This document shows, piece after piece, positions 1 through 6,109 of a stretch of DNA of 15,101 nucleotides. Every line of letters starts with the position of its first letter. Position 1 is the first letter of the stretch. A program made the position numbers and the translations under genes. The notes under the pieces are model-generated. The model made no database searches, had not been told where the DNA came from, and saw only the letters and a list, made by a program, of their open reading frames with translations. The DNA comes from Bacteroidales bacterium (GTDB lineage: Bacteria; Bacteroidota; Bacteroidia; Bacteroidales; WCHB1-69): contig JAIROC010000546.1 in NCBI GenBank assembly GCA_031257735.1, positions 1-15,101 on the forward strand, given 5' to 3'.

Positions 1-957
1 AAGCGGGTTACAGCTAATGCTGTTCGCGACCGCTATCACGGTAAAGATGATAGCAGCAAGACATTAGTTGATGTGTATAAAGATCATAACAAAAAATGTC
101 GCGCCCTGATTGGCATTGACTTTACGGAATCGACAGTTGAGAAATTTGATACTTCGCTCTCTCATTTACAGGAATATATCAAGCACAGAAGTGGAAGCGA
201 TGATATTCTTTTGAGTGATGTGAACAGCCAATTTATTAACGATTTTGATTTCTATCTGAAAACGGTGCGGAAATGCCAACACAATTCAAGCCTGAAACAT
301 CTCAAAAATCTGAAAAAGATTGTTCGTATTGCTTTGGCAAACGACTGGCTCAAAAAAGACCCGTTTTATGGCATCCAATTCAAGCACGAGGAAACAAATA
401 TCGAATTTTTGACACAGGAAGAATTGGAAACGATTATACATAAGGAGTTTACTATATCTCGCTTGGCGCAAGTGCGGGACGTTTTTGTCTTTTGTTGCTT
501 TACAGGACTTGCCTTTATTGATGTAAAGCAACTGACACCCAATCATTTGATAAAGGACAATAAAGGTGCGATGTGGATTAGGAAAAATCGGCAGAAAACA
601 GGAAACATGTGTAATATTCCTGTTTTGTCGGTTGCTCAAAAGTTAATTGAAAAATATCACGACCATCCCGAATGTTTGAAACGGAATGTACTTTTGCCCG
701 TAATGAGTAATCAGAAGATGAACGCTTACTTGAAAGAATTGGCTGATTTGTGCGGAATTACCAAAAAATTGACAACGCATGTCGCCCGACATACCGCGGC
801 AACAGTGGTTTTTCTTGCTAATAATGTTTCGATGGAAAATGTTGCCAAGATTTTGGGACATTCAAATACAAAAATGACGCAACATTATGCGAAAGTGTTG
901 GACAGTTCCATTATGCGAGATATGGTGAACGTGGAAAATTGTTTTGCAAATGTATGA
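1..957 (+). CDS. Tyrosine recombinase/integrase, C-terminal part (5' end outside the window)
   Basis: The frame is open from the first base, so the N-terminus lies outside the window; the GTG at 73 is only the first possible start inside it. A SAM-like core-binding region (about codons 25-120, counting from base 1) is followed by a catalytic domain. Seen: H260 and R263 of the HxxR box (HVARH), H287 in the LGHS box, and nucleophile Y296 in QHYAKV. The usual first arginine of the TGLR box is absent; the sequence reads TGLAFIDV with Ala at codon 171. This is common in Bacteroidetes recombinases, and IntDOT of CTnDOT also lacks this Arg. The family catalyses site-specific integration and excision of integrative elements. 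The neighbouring HTH pair and mobilisation genes fit that role. The catalytic half is intact, so the protein is probably active if its N-terminus is. Confidence 0.93.
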   Translation, partial: KRVTANAVRDRYHGKDDSSKTLVDVYKDHNKKCRALIGIDFTESTVEKFDTSLSHLQEYIKHRSGSDDILLSDVNSQFINDFDFYLKTVRKCQHNSSLKHLKNLKKIVRIALANDWLKKDPFYGIQFKHEETNIEFLTQEELETIIHKEFTISRLAQVRDVFVFCCFTGLAFIDVKQLTPNHLIKDNKGAMWIRKNRQKTGNMCNIPVLSVAQKLIEKYHDHPECLKRNVLLPVMSNQKMNAYLKELADLCGITKKLTTHVARHTAATVVFLANNVSMENVAKILGHSNTKMTQHYAKVLDSSIMRDMVNVENCFANV

Positions 958-1003
958 CTTCAATCTCCATTAGAATACTGTTTGGAACGGTATTTACAGA
1001 ATT

Positions 1004-1030
1004 GAAGGGAGTTTGCGCTCCCTTCTTTAG
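1004..1030. terminator. Hairpin terminator between integrase and the convergent small gene
   Basis: A perfect 8-bp stem, GAAGGGAG (1004-1011) with CTCCCTTC (1018-1025), closes a 6-nt loop and is followed by TTTAGTATT on the plus strand. It lies 46 nt after the integrase stop and just beyond the stop of the convergent minus-strand gene at 1033, so it could end transcription in both directions. The T-run is short, so efficiency is uncertain. Confidence 0.65.
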
Positions 1031-1032
1031 TA

Positions 1033-1308
1033 TTAATACATGCTTTCATTATATATTCTATCTGTTTCTTTTTTGTATTCGCGACGATTATATTTTTCGC
1101 CACGACACATCCAGCAACTACATAAAACCCTGCAAGATTTGTACTTTGAAAGATAATTATCCTTGTACAAGTCAATCCATCGGGGATTTATAACCCACTT
1201 GTCTTTGATAAAAAATGCGCCTTCATATGCGGCGTGCAGTTTCATTTTAGCCGCATAAATACGGTTTCTTTGTTCAATTCTCCAATGCTTGTTTCTTTTT
1301 TCCATCAT
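1033..1308 (-). CDS. Small cysteine-motif protein of unknown function
   Basis: A 91-residue basic protein. I chose the ATG at 1308; the frame also opens at a TTG at 1317, and a second ATG lies at 1305. Near the C-terminus is CSCWMCRGEKYNRREYKKET, a CxCxxC cluster followed by basic and acidic residues. It resembles small bacterial proteins of unknown function that carry a Pro/Lys-rich CSCxxC tail, possibly a zinc knuckle. The middle (AAKMKLHAAYEGAFF...NPRWIDLYKD) looks like ordinary globular coding sequence. A good promoter at 1416-1447 points at this gene with about 100 nt of leader. It converges on the integrase. I cannot assign a function. The alternative is a chance ORF, but the Cys cluster, promoter and composition argue for a real gene. 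Confidence 0.62.
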   Translation of the reverse strand: MMEKRNKHWRIEQRNRIYAAKMKLHAAYEGAFFIKDKWVINPRWIDLYKDNYLSKYKSCRVLCSCWMCRGEKYNRREYKKETDRIYNESMY

Positions 1309-1415
1309 CACGTTCAATTATTGTTATTAGCTTGAACGTGTTTGAAATAACATAAAAAATTGAGTTGTTGAGAATTGTATTCATCGTACTAAAATTTATT
1401 ACCATAATGTATAGA

Positions 1416-1447
1416 CAAAGGTAATAATTTTTCATCTTGCTCACAAA
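1416..1447 (-). promoter_or_regulatory. Bacteroidetes-type promoter for the small cysteine-motif gene
   Basis: On the minus strand, TTTG (1447-1444) is followed after 20 nt by TACCTTTG (1423-1416). This matches the -33 TTTG and -7 TAnnTTTG elements of the Bacteroidetes primary sigma factor. The start point would be near 1410, about 100 nt before the ATG at 1308. Confidence 0.68.
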
Positions 1448-1476
1448 TTTATATTCCAAGAAAAAAACGGAAAGTC

Positions 1477-1544
1477 CAAGCCCTTTGGGTTTCCTCAAAA
1501 TTTCTTCCTTTCCTGCGGAAAGAGTAAATTTTGGGAAAGGCTTG
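1477..1544. repeat. Large nested inverted repeat, possible terminator of the HTH operon
   Basis: Paired arms from outside in: CAAGCC 1477-1482 with GGCTTG 1539-1544; TTTCC 1490-1494 with GGAAA 1534-1538; CAAAATTT 1496-1503 with AAATTTTG 1526-1533; CTTTCC 1508-1513 with GGAAAG 1517-1522, around a TGC loop. That is about 25 base pairs, and 19 contiguous bases of the right arm are paired. On the minus strand a T7 run (1467-1461) follows 10 nt after the stem; on the plus strand a T5 run follows 6 nt after it. It sits between the HTH operon and the next minus-strand promoter, which suits a terminator. A recombinase or accessory-protein binding site is the alternative. Confidence 0.55.
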
Positions 1545-1597
1545 CCTTACTTTTTCTTTCCATATTTGGAGCGTTTACAAGATGAAAAAGAAATAAA

Positions 1598-1894
1598 TCA
1601 TTCAAAGGAGGAGAAATAATTATCGTTCAACATTCTCTCAATATCGCTTTCCCGGTAAAGGATTTTTCCGCCTAACTGATAATACGGAATTTTTCCATCT
1701 GTCCGGTAATCCTGCAAAGTTCGGCGACTGACTTTTAACCTTTCTGAGACTTCTTTATCTGTCAAGTAGCGTTCGCCATTCAGTGAAGGCTTGCAGTTCT
1801 CAACCAAATTTTCGGTACTGTCAAGCATCCGTTCCAATGAAAGAAAAAAGGACTTCACTTTTTCATGGTCTCTTGTTATCAAATTATTTTCCAT
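1598..1894 (-). CDS. Excisionase-like helix-turn-helix protein (second of a pair)
   Basis: A 98-residue protein. An N-terminal helical region (about 1-40) precedes an HTH_17/excisionase-type winged helix (about 43-92): YLTDKEVSERLKVSRRTLQDYR, then GKIPYYQLGGKILYRESDIERML. This is the family pattern of a recognition helix followed by a wing with I-P-Y and a final D-hydrophobic-E helix. Small proteins of this kind, usually in pairs, sit beside integrases in Bacteroidetes integrative elements and act as DNA-bending directionality factors or regulators. Its ATG lies inside the 3' end of the first HTH gene (11-nt overlap at 1884-1894), so the two are probably translationally coupled. The exact role (excision, or control of mobilisation) is inferred. 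Confidence 0.88.
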   Translation of the reverse strand: MENNLITRDHEKVKSFFLSLERMLDSTENLVENCKPSLNGERYLTDKEVSERLKVSRRTLQDYRTDGKIPYYQLGGKILYRESDIERMLNDNYFSSFE

Positions 1895-2171
1895 ACGGCT
1901 TATATTTTAGTTGTTCCATTACTCGTTGAACATCTTCCGGCTTGTAATACATTTTGTGGTTGATTTGGGAATAAGGCAAAGTTCCATTATCCCGGTAGGT
2001 TTGTAGTGTCCGTTTTGAGATATTCAGCATTTGGCAAACATCCTGATTATCCAACCACTTTTGCAGCCTCTTGTCTTTTCGAACACAAAGCGCATCCATC
2101 TGTTTTACGAATAGTTCAAACCGCGTAACCATTGCCTCAAATGTGCGGGCTTCAATATTTATAATTTCCAT
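1884..2171 (-). CDS. Excisionase-like helix-turn-helix protein (first of a pair)
   Basis: A 95-residue protein with the same plan as its downstream partner. An N-terminal helical part with two Cys and many basic residues (about 1-40) leads into an HTH_17 domain: WLDNQDVCQMLNISKRTLQTYR, then GTLPYSQINHKMYYKPEDVQRVME. The two proteins are similar enough to suggest an old duplication (KRTLQTYRDNGTLPYSQ against RRTLQDYRTDGKIPYYQ). They overlap by 11 nt and share a promoter upstream of 2171. The likely role is DNA binding at the element ends or control regions together with the recombinase encoded at 1-957; the specific target is not visible. Confidence 0.88.
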   Translation of the reverse strand: MEIINIEARTFEAMVTRFELFVKQMDALCVRKDKRLQKWLDNQDVCQMLNISKRTLQTYRDNGTLPYSQINHKMYYKPEDVQRVMEQLKYKPYGK

Positions 2172-2469
2172 ATTCTTGCTTTTTTGAATTTTGGCTCAAA
2201 GGTAAAATGATATTCTCAGTTGATTATCAAAGTTCCGGCAAGTGGCAGGGGTTTGCACAGGTTTGCTTCGGTAAGGGAGGACAAACTTAAAATTAAATGG
2301 TGATTTTGCTAATGAAAAGAAAAAATGACAAAAGTGCAAAACATGGCATATCACAGAGAGTAAATCGCAAATAATTAATATATAGACAATTATCATTTTA
2401 TTTGCAGCGTGAAGTCAAGTAAATACACTTACTGCACACATTTTATTTATCCACTAAAATAAGAATATT
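2172..2469. other. Divergent intergenic region between the HTH pair and the DUF3408 gene
   Basis: No coding sequence is seen. The region holds the minus-strand promoter for the HTH pair (2197-2231) and a G+C-richer patch at about 2232-2280. That patch contains GGTTTGC twice (2250-2256 and 2260-2266), ten bases apart. A weak plus-strand TTTATTTG at 2397-2404 differs from TAnnTTTG at one position, has no -33 element, and could serve the gene at 2470. Confidence 0.5.
2197..2231 (-). promoter_or_regulatory. Promoter for the HTH pair
   Basis: TACCTTTG on the minus strand (2204-2197) is a full TAnnTTTG match. TTTG at 2231-2228 could be the -33 element, but the spacer is 23 nt, longer than the usual 19-21. 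The leader to the ATG at 2171 would be about 20 nt. Confidence 0.5.
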
Positions 2470-2874
2470 ATGGCAGCAAAAAGCAGGGAAGTTCCTGACA
2501 TTGATGAGCAGGCATTATTAAATTCAATTGCAGAGAAAAGTTTTGGAATAGATTTCATGGCACAAACTGCACCGGTTAAACAGACTGTAGTCACTGTTCC
2601 CGATGAAACCATCGTACAATCCGACAATTCCAAAAGAATTAACAACAAACAACGCAAATTTGCATTAGAGGAGTTCAAGCAACAATTTATGCAAACCCCG
2701 AAGATTGACAACCGCAAGCCGGTTTTCATCAGTCTTTCAGTCCGCGACAGTTTGGAACGGATTGTAAGTCTGTTCGGGGAACATGGCATGAGTGTTTCGG
2801 GACTGGTTGAGAATCTTTCCCGGAACTTTCTTGAAACTTACCGGGACGATGTCGAACAGTGGCGAAAATTGTAA
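2470..2874 (+). CDS. DUF3408-like (TraB-type) conjugative-element protein
   Basis: A 134-residue protein. The N-terminal two thirds is polar and probably disordered (about 1-75), rich in Ser, Asn and Gln. The C-terminal part (about 82-134) reads PVFISLSVRDSLERIVSLFG, then MSVSGLVENLSRNFLETYRD. This matches the pattern of DUF3408 proteins of Bacteroides conjugative transposons, where the family is called TraB: a short strand and two helices like a ribbon-helix-helix fold, ending in a stretch such as HLExYKDE. A DNA-binding role in the transfer or mobilisation region is plausible but not established. It is followed by a hairpin-rich gap and then mobA. No other transfer genes are present, so it is an isolated member of a normally larger module. 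Confidence 0.75.
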   Translation: MAAKSREVPDIDEQALLNSIAEKSFGIDFMAQTAPVKQTVVTVPDETIVQSDNSKRINNKQRKFALEEFKQQFMQTPKIDNRKPVFISLSVRDSLERIVSLFGEHGMSVSGLVENLSRNFLETYRDDVEQWRKL

Positions 2875-2944
2875 ACTGTATATAATCAGTATAATGTATT
2901 CACTGTGTGCAGTCAAATTTTCAACATCCGGCATCGAAGATGCT

Positions 2945-3009
2945 CATGTGCATTGGCACATGGCAAGTTGTGTTTTGTGCTGCACAGAACCTTCTGTGCA
3001 TCGCAAAAC
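2945..3009. repeat. Two adjacent hairpins, candidate oriT/relaxosome site
   Basis: The first hairpin is CATGTGC (2945-2951) with GCACATG (2956-2962) around a 4-nt loop. The second is a 38-nt near-palindrome at 2972-3009. Its inner TGCACAGA (2981-2988) pairs with TCTGTGCA (2993-3000) around loop ACCT. Its outer GTTTTG (2972-2977) pairs with CAAAAC (3004-3009), joined through one G-T pair, one G-C pair and one mismatch. Inverted repeats just upstream of a mobilisation gene are typical of transfer origins and relaxosome-protein sites. No nic site can be identified by eye. Confidence 0.5.
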
Positions 3010-3012
3010 CCC

Positions 3013-3045
3013 TTGCCGAAATTGCCTCCAAAGTCGGCAATTTTT
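3013..3045. promoter_or_regulatory. Two mutually exclusive hairpins before mobA
   Basis: TTGCCGA (3013-3019) can pair with TCGGCAA (3034-3040). Alternatively AAATTGCC (3019-3026) can pair with GGCAATTT (3036-3043), and that form is followed by TT. The second form looks like an intrinsic terminator of 8 bp with a T-run; the first would prevent it. Either an attenuator in the mobA leader or part of the same candidate oriT as the hairpins upstream. Confidence 0.42.
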
Positions 3046-3076
3046 AGTATAAGCTCGAACAAATAAATTTGAAAAT

Positions 3077-3472
3077 ATGAATACAAGCAAAAATTTGGGC
3101 GGTCGTCCGAAAAAGACAGACCCGTGTACGCATCGCTATTCATTTAGCTTAAACGATGTAGAAAACGCAGAGTTCCTGGCAATGCTGGATAAAACGGATT
3201 GGACGGCAGACACGGCGAAATTCATTAAAGTCTGTCTGCTTAAACGGGAAATCAAGTATGTGAAATTTGACAAAGCAGCAATGGACTATTATATGCGTTT
3301 GACAACATTTCATTCACAATTCAGGGCAATCGGAGTGAATTACAATCAGGTTGTTAAACATTTGAAAGCTACTTTTACGGAGAAAATGGCGTTGGCTATG
3401 CTGTATAAATTGGAAAAGGCGACGATAGAATTGGTCGCTATTCAGAAGCAGATGATAAACAGAGAACTTTGA
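3077..3472 (+). CDS. mobA: MobA-type mobilisation accessory protein
   Basis: A 131-residue protein that looks like MobA of Bacteroides conjugative transposons, a MobC/ribbon-helix-helix-like relaxosome accessory protein. Seen: an N-terminal LGGRPKK basic motif (about 7-13), a strand-helix region YSFSLNDVENAEFLAML (about 22-38), and a C-terminal helical part with IGVNYNQVVKHLKATFTEKMALAMLYKLEK. The INYNQ-type box is the most recognisable family signature. The protein binds oriT and helps the MobB relaxase nick DNA. In the usual arrangement mobB follows at once or overlaps. Here it is absent and the BREX operon begins 76 nt later, so transfer would need a relaxase supplied in trans, or this is a remnant. 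MobA itself appears full length. Confidence 0.82.
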   Translation: MNTSKNLGGRPKKTDPCTHRYSFSLNDVENAEFLAMLDKTDWTADTAKFIKVCLLKREIKYVKFDKAAMDYYMRLTTFHSQFRAIGVNYNQVVKHLKATFTEKMALAMLYKLEKATIELVAIQKQMINREL

Positions 3473-3515
3473 ACAAAAATACTTGCTAAAATGATGTGAA
3501 TCGGACTAAAATCAG

Positions 3516-3523
3516 TACCTTTG
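3516..3523 (+). promoter_or_regulatory. Promoter of the BREX operon (TACCTTTG)
   Basis: TACCTTTG is a perfect Bacteroidetes -7 element, 25 nt before the brxP ATG. It gives a start point near 3529-3531 and a leader of about 20 nt. No TTTG lies at the expected -33 position; the nearest candidate, TGTG at 3495-3498, has a short 17-nt spacer. Together with the flanking bases it also reads GTACCTTTGC (3515-3524), which matches the GTANNTTTGC core recognised by IntDOT-type recombinases. Confidence 0.62.
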
Positions 3524-3548
3524 CCGCCGAAAAAACAATTAACATATA

Positions 3549-6101
3549 ATGTTTAAAATAACTTGGGACAAAGCAAATAATGGAGTTTTGCTCGCATTAA
3601 ACGCTAATGGAGATACACTTACAGTATCTCCCCGTCCTGTGTTTTTTGAAGAACTGGATTTGTTAGGTTTTGATGATAAAGCAGGTTGGAAATACCCAAA
3701 ATCGAAAGAGCCTTTATTGTGGGCTTGCGATAGACGCTATTATTATAAAGGTAAATTAGTTGCCGAAGTAAAAGGAGGCAATATCTTTGATAATGCTGAA
3801 CTTATCGTTCCCATTGAATTTTATGGTTTGGAATTGAAATCTATTGACATAAAAAAAGTAATTGCCTCAAACAAACAAAACCTGTTTTTAATTGAGCATG
3901 AAGCTTTACAATTTATCAATGAAACATATAGAACATACAGCCTTAAAAAAATACGAGCCAAAGCAAAGGTAAATAGCGAAGTAGATTGGGGATTGCTTGC
4001 GGAAAATCAGGAGAAAAAAACAAAAACGAAGTACGCCGTTGTAAAAGAAGATTGCGATAGCTTTGATATGATGCCTTTGAATTTGGCTACCGAACAAAAT
4101 AAGACGGTCTATTTAAATACTAAAATAGAACAGTTTATAGTTTCATTCAGTGGTGGAAAAGATTCACAAGTAGTATTGGATTTGGTGAGCAGAGTACTTC
4201 CACCCGATGATTTTTTGGTAATTTACTCTGATACAGGCTTGGAAATACCTCCATCGTTGAAACTTTATAAAGAAATAGAAACTTTATATCAAAAGCGGTA
4301 TCCCAATCTCAAGTTTCATTTGGCTAAAAATCCCCAAGATACAGTAGAATTGTGGGATAAATTTGGGTTACCAAGTCGAGTGCATAGATGGTGTTGCTCG
4401 GTTACGAAAACAGCGCCACTATACAGATATTTGAAAGAACTTAATAATATCGGTAAACAACCGAATGTGTTGACATTTGAAGGTATTCGAGCGGAAGAAA
4501 GCTCTTCTCGAGAAAAATATGATAGAAAAATCGGAAAAAACGTAAAGCATTCTGGTGTGATAAATGCAAGTCCAATTTTTTATTGGAATGTAACGGAAGT
4601 GTTTTTATATTTATTTTCAAAGAAAATTCCAATAAATGAGGGCTATAGATACGGTTTAACGAGAGTTGGTTGTTGTATTTGCCCATATTCTTCAGAATGG
4701 TCTGAGCGGATTGTGAATAAAGTATATTCACAATCGCTAAATCCGTATCTTAATGTCATTAAAAAACAAGTTATAAATTCTGGTGTAAAAGATGTCGATG
4801 AATACATAAAAACTGGTAAATGGAAAATCAGAGCTGGTGGAAAATCACTTATTTCTACTAAATCAAGAATAGACATTATAGAACAGAAAACGGATTTGAT
4901 AGTTTTATTGATTAATCCCCAAGAAAATTTGTTAGAATGGCTGAAAATAATAGGAAAAGTATCGTACAAAATAGAAAACAATATCATATATGGAGAAATT
5001 TTTACGAAAGATGTAACTTGTATTTTTAAGATAGAACCAATAGAAGAAAAACCAAGTTGTAAAATTAAAGTTATTTTTTCCAATATATATAATTTCCCAA
5101 TTTTATTGGGGAAAATAAAAAAAGTTTTAAATAAAACGACGTATTGTACACATTGTATTTCTTGTGAAATAGAATGTCCAACAGGAGCATTGACTGTAGA
5201 GCCTAAGGTAAAAGTTGATATAAGCAAATGTATTCACTGCTCTAAATGTATAGACTTTATAGATAAAGGATGTGTAATGGCAAAATCATTAAATACAACA
5301 GAAGGAGTTTTAAATATGGCAAAAAAACAGGGTAGTATAAACCGATATGAAGGGTTTGGCATAAAAGAGGAATGGTTAGATGCCTTCTTTCGTTGCACAG
5401 ATACATTTCTTGAAACAGAACATGGGCTGGGAGGTCCACAAGTACGGGCATTTACTAATTGGCTAAAAGATGGCGAGTTAATAGACAATACTATAACATC
5501 CATAACAGAGTTGTGTATCATATTGAAATATATATATCCTACTAATCCCAATTTAGTTTGGGAAATTCTTTGGATAAACTTTGTATCAAATTCGATTATA
5601 ATTAATTGGTACATCCAAAAAATTCCACTTCAAAGCAAATTCAAAAGAACGGAAATAGATGCTCTCTTGATAGATAGTTATCTGGAAATGCAATCTCGAA
5701 CATTGACAAATGCAGTTGATTCATTAGCATATCTTTTTAAATACAGTAAAATTGAAAATATAAAAGTGGGAAAGAATGAAAAAATAGGAAAAGACACTAT
5801 TATTTCAAGATTTCCAAATGATAATGTAAATCCACTTTCTGTCGCCTACTCTCTATATCGTTATGCCAAAGAAAACGACCGATACAATTTTACTGTGTCA
5901 GAGTTATACGATGAAAAAGAAACACGCGGAATATATAAGGAATTTGGATTGTCGAAAGAGCGTTTTGAAAACATTTTGCGCGGGTTGCAAGAAAATAAGT
6001 ATAAAATTGTACAAGTTGATTTGCAAATGGGATTAGATAATATTTCCTTACGGGAAGATTTAACTCCTCTGAGCGTATTGAAGTTATTACTTGAAAAATA
6101 A
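3549..6101 (+). CDS. brxP: BrxP: PAPS-reductase/ferredoxin protein of a type 4 BREX system
   Basis: 850 residues. Residues 1-190 form an N-terminal domain (VFFEELDLLGFD; LLWACDRRYYYKGKL) resembling that of archaeal PAPS-reductase-like proteins. Residues 195-430 are a PAPS-reductase/ATP-pyrophosphatase domain: PP-loop SGGKDS (201-206), RWCCS (280-284), GIRAEES (312-318) and GCCICP (374-379). Residues 530-580 are a ferredoxin domain with C533, C536, C539, C543 and C561, C564, C567, C575, enough for two 4Fe-4S clusters. Residues 598-850 resemble DUF4007 (LGGPQVRAFTNWLKDGELI; ending PLSVLKLLLEK). The family includes DndC, which activates DNA for sulfur insertion, so BrxP probably carries out phosphorothioate-type DNA modification; that role is inferred. 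It is first in the operon and marks the system as type 4. All cysteine motifs are intact. The second half of the gene is very AT-rich. Confidence 0.9.
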   Translation: MFKITWDKANNGVLLALNANGDTLTVSPRPVFFEELDLLGFDDKAGWKYPKSKEPLLWACDRRYYYKGKLVAEVKGGNIFDNAELIVPIEFYGLELKSIDIKKVIASNKQNLFLIEHEALQFINETYRTYSLKKIRAKAKVNSEVDWGLLAENQEKKTKTKYAVVKEDCDSFDMMPLNLATEQNKTVYLNTKIEQFIVSFSGGKDSQVVLDLVSRVLPPDDFLVIYSDTGLEIPPSLKLYKEIETLYQKRYPNLKFHLAKNPQDTVELWDKFGLPSRVHRWCCSVTKTAPLYRYLKELNNIGKQPNVLTFEGIRAEESSSREKYDRKIGKNVKHSGVINASPIFYWNVTEVFLYLFSKKIPINEGYRYGLTRVGCCICPYSSEWSERIVNKVYSQSLNPYLNVIKKQVINSGVKDVDEYIKTGKWKIRAGGKSLISTKSRIDIIEQKTDLIVLLINPQENLLEWLKIIGKVSYKIENNIIYGEIFTKDVTCIFKIEPIEEKPSCKIKVIFSNIYNFPILLGKIKKVLNKTTYCTHCISCEIECPTGALTVEPKVKVDISKCIHCSKCIDFIDKGCVMAKSLNTTEGVLNMAKKQGSINRYEGFGIKEEWLDAFFRCTDTFLETEHGLGGPQVRAFTNWLKDGELIDNTITSITELCIILKYIYPTNPNLVWEILWINFVSNSIIINWYIQKIPLQSKFKRTEIDALLIDSYLEMQSRTLTNAVDSLAYLFKYSKIENIKVGKNEKIGKDTIISRFPNDNVNPLSVAYSLYRYAKENDRYNFTVSELYDEKETRGIYKEFGLSKERFENILRGLQENKYKIVQVDLQMGLDNISLREDLTPLSVLKLLLEK

Positions 6102-6109
6102 TTTTGATT

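Larger units (their letters stand above)
1309..1597. other. Gene-free stretch between the small minus-strand gene and the HTH pair
   Basis: I see no convincing coding sequence here. The stretch holds the minus-strand promoter at 1416-1447 and a nested dyad at 1477-1544, both listed separately. The rest is AT-rich with several A and T runs. Confidence 0.6.

Noticed and set aside
939..1193. 84-codon plus-strand ORF after the integrase
   Set aside because: It overlaps the integrase end, runs through the terminator hairpin, and is antisense to the better supported cysteine-motif gene; the protein looks random.
3064..3071. TAAATTTG as a promoter for mobA
   Set aside because: It matches TAnnTTTG, but it would place the start point on the ATG itself and no TTTG lies at the -33 position; AT-rich chance match.
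4643..5227. 194-codon minus-strand ORF inside brxP
   Set aside because: It is antisense to the ferredoxin and linker part of BrxP, whose Cys motifs prove the plus frame; it is a by-product of AT-rich composition.
3549..6101. Calling brxP a dndC gene or an assimilatory sulfate-reduction gene
   Set aside because: Its ferredoxin domain, DUF4007-like end and place before brxC, pglZ and brxL fit BrxP, and no other dnd or cys genes are nearby.
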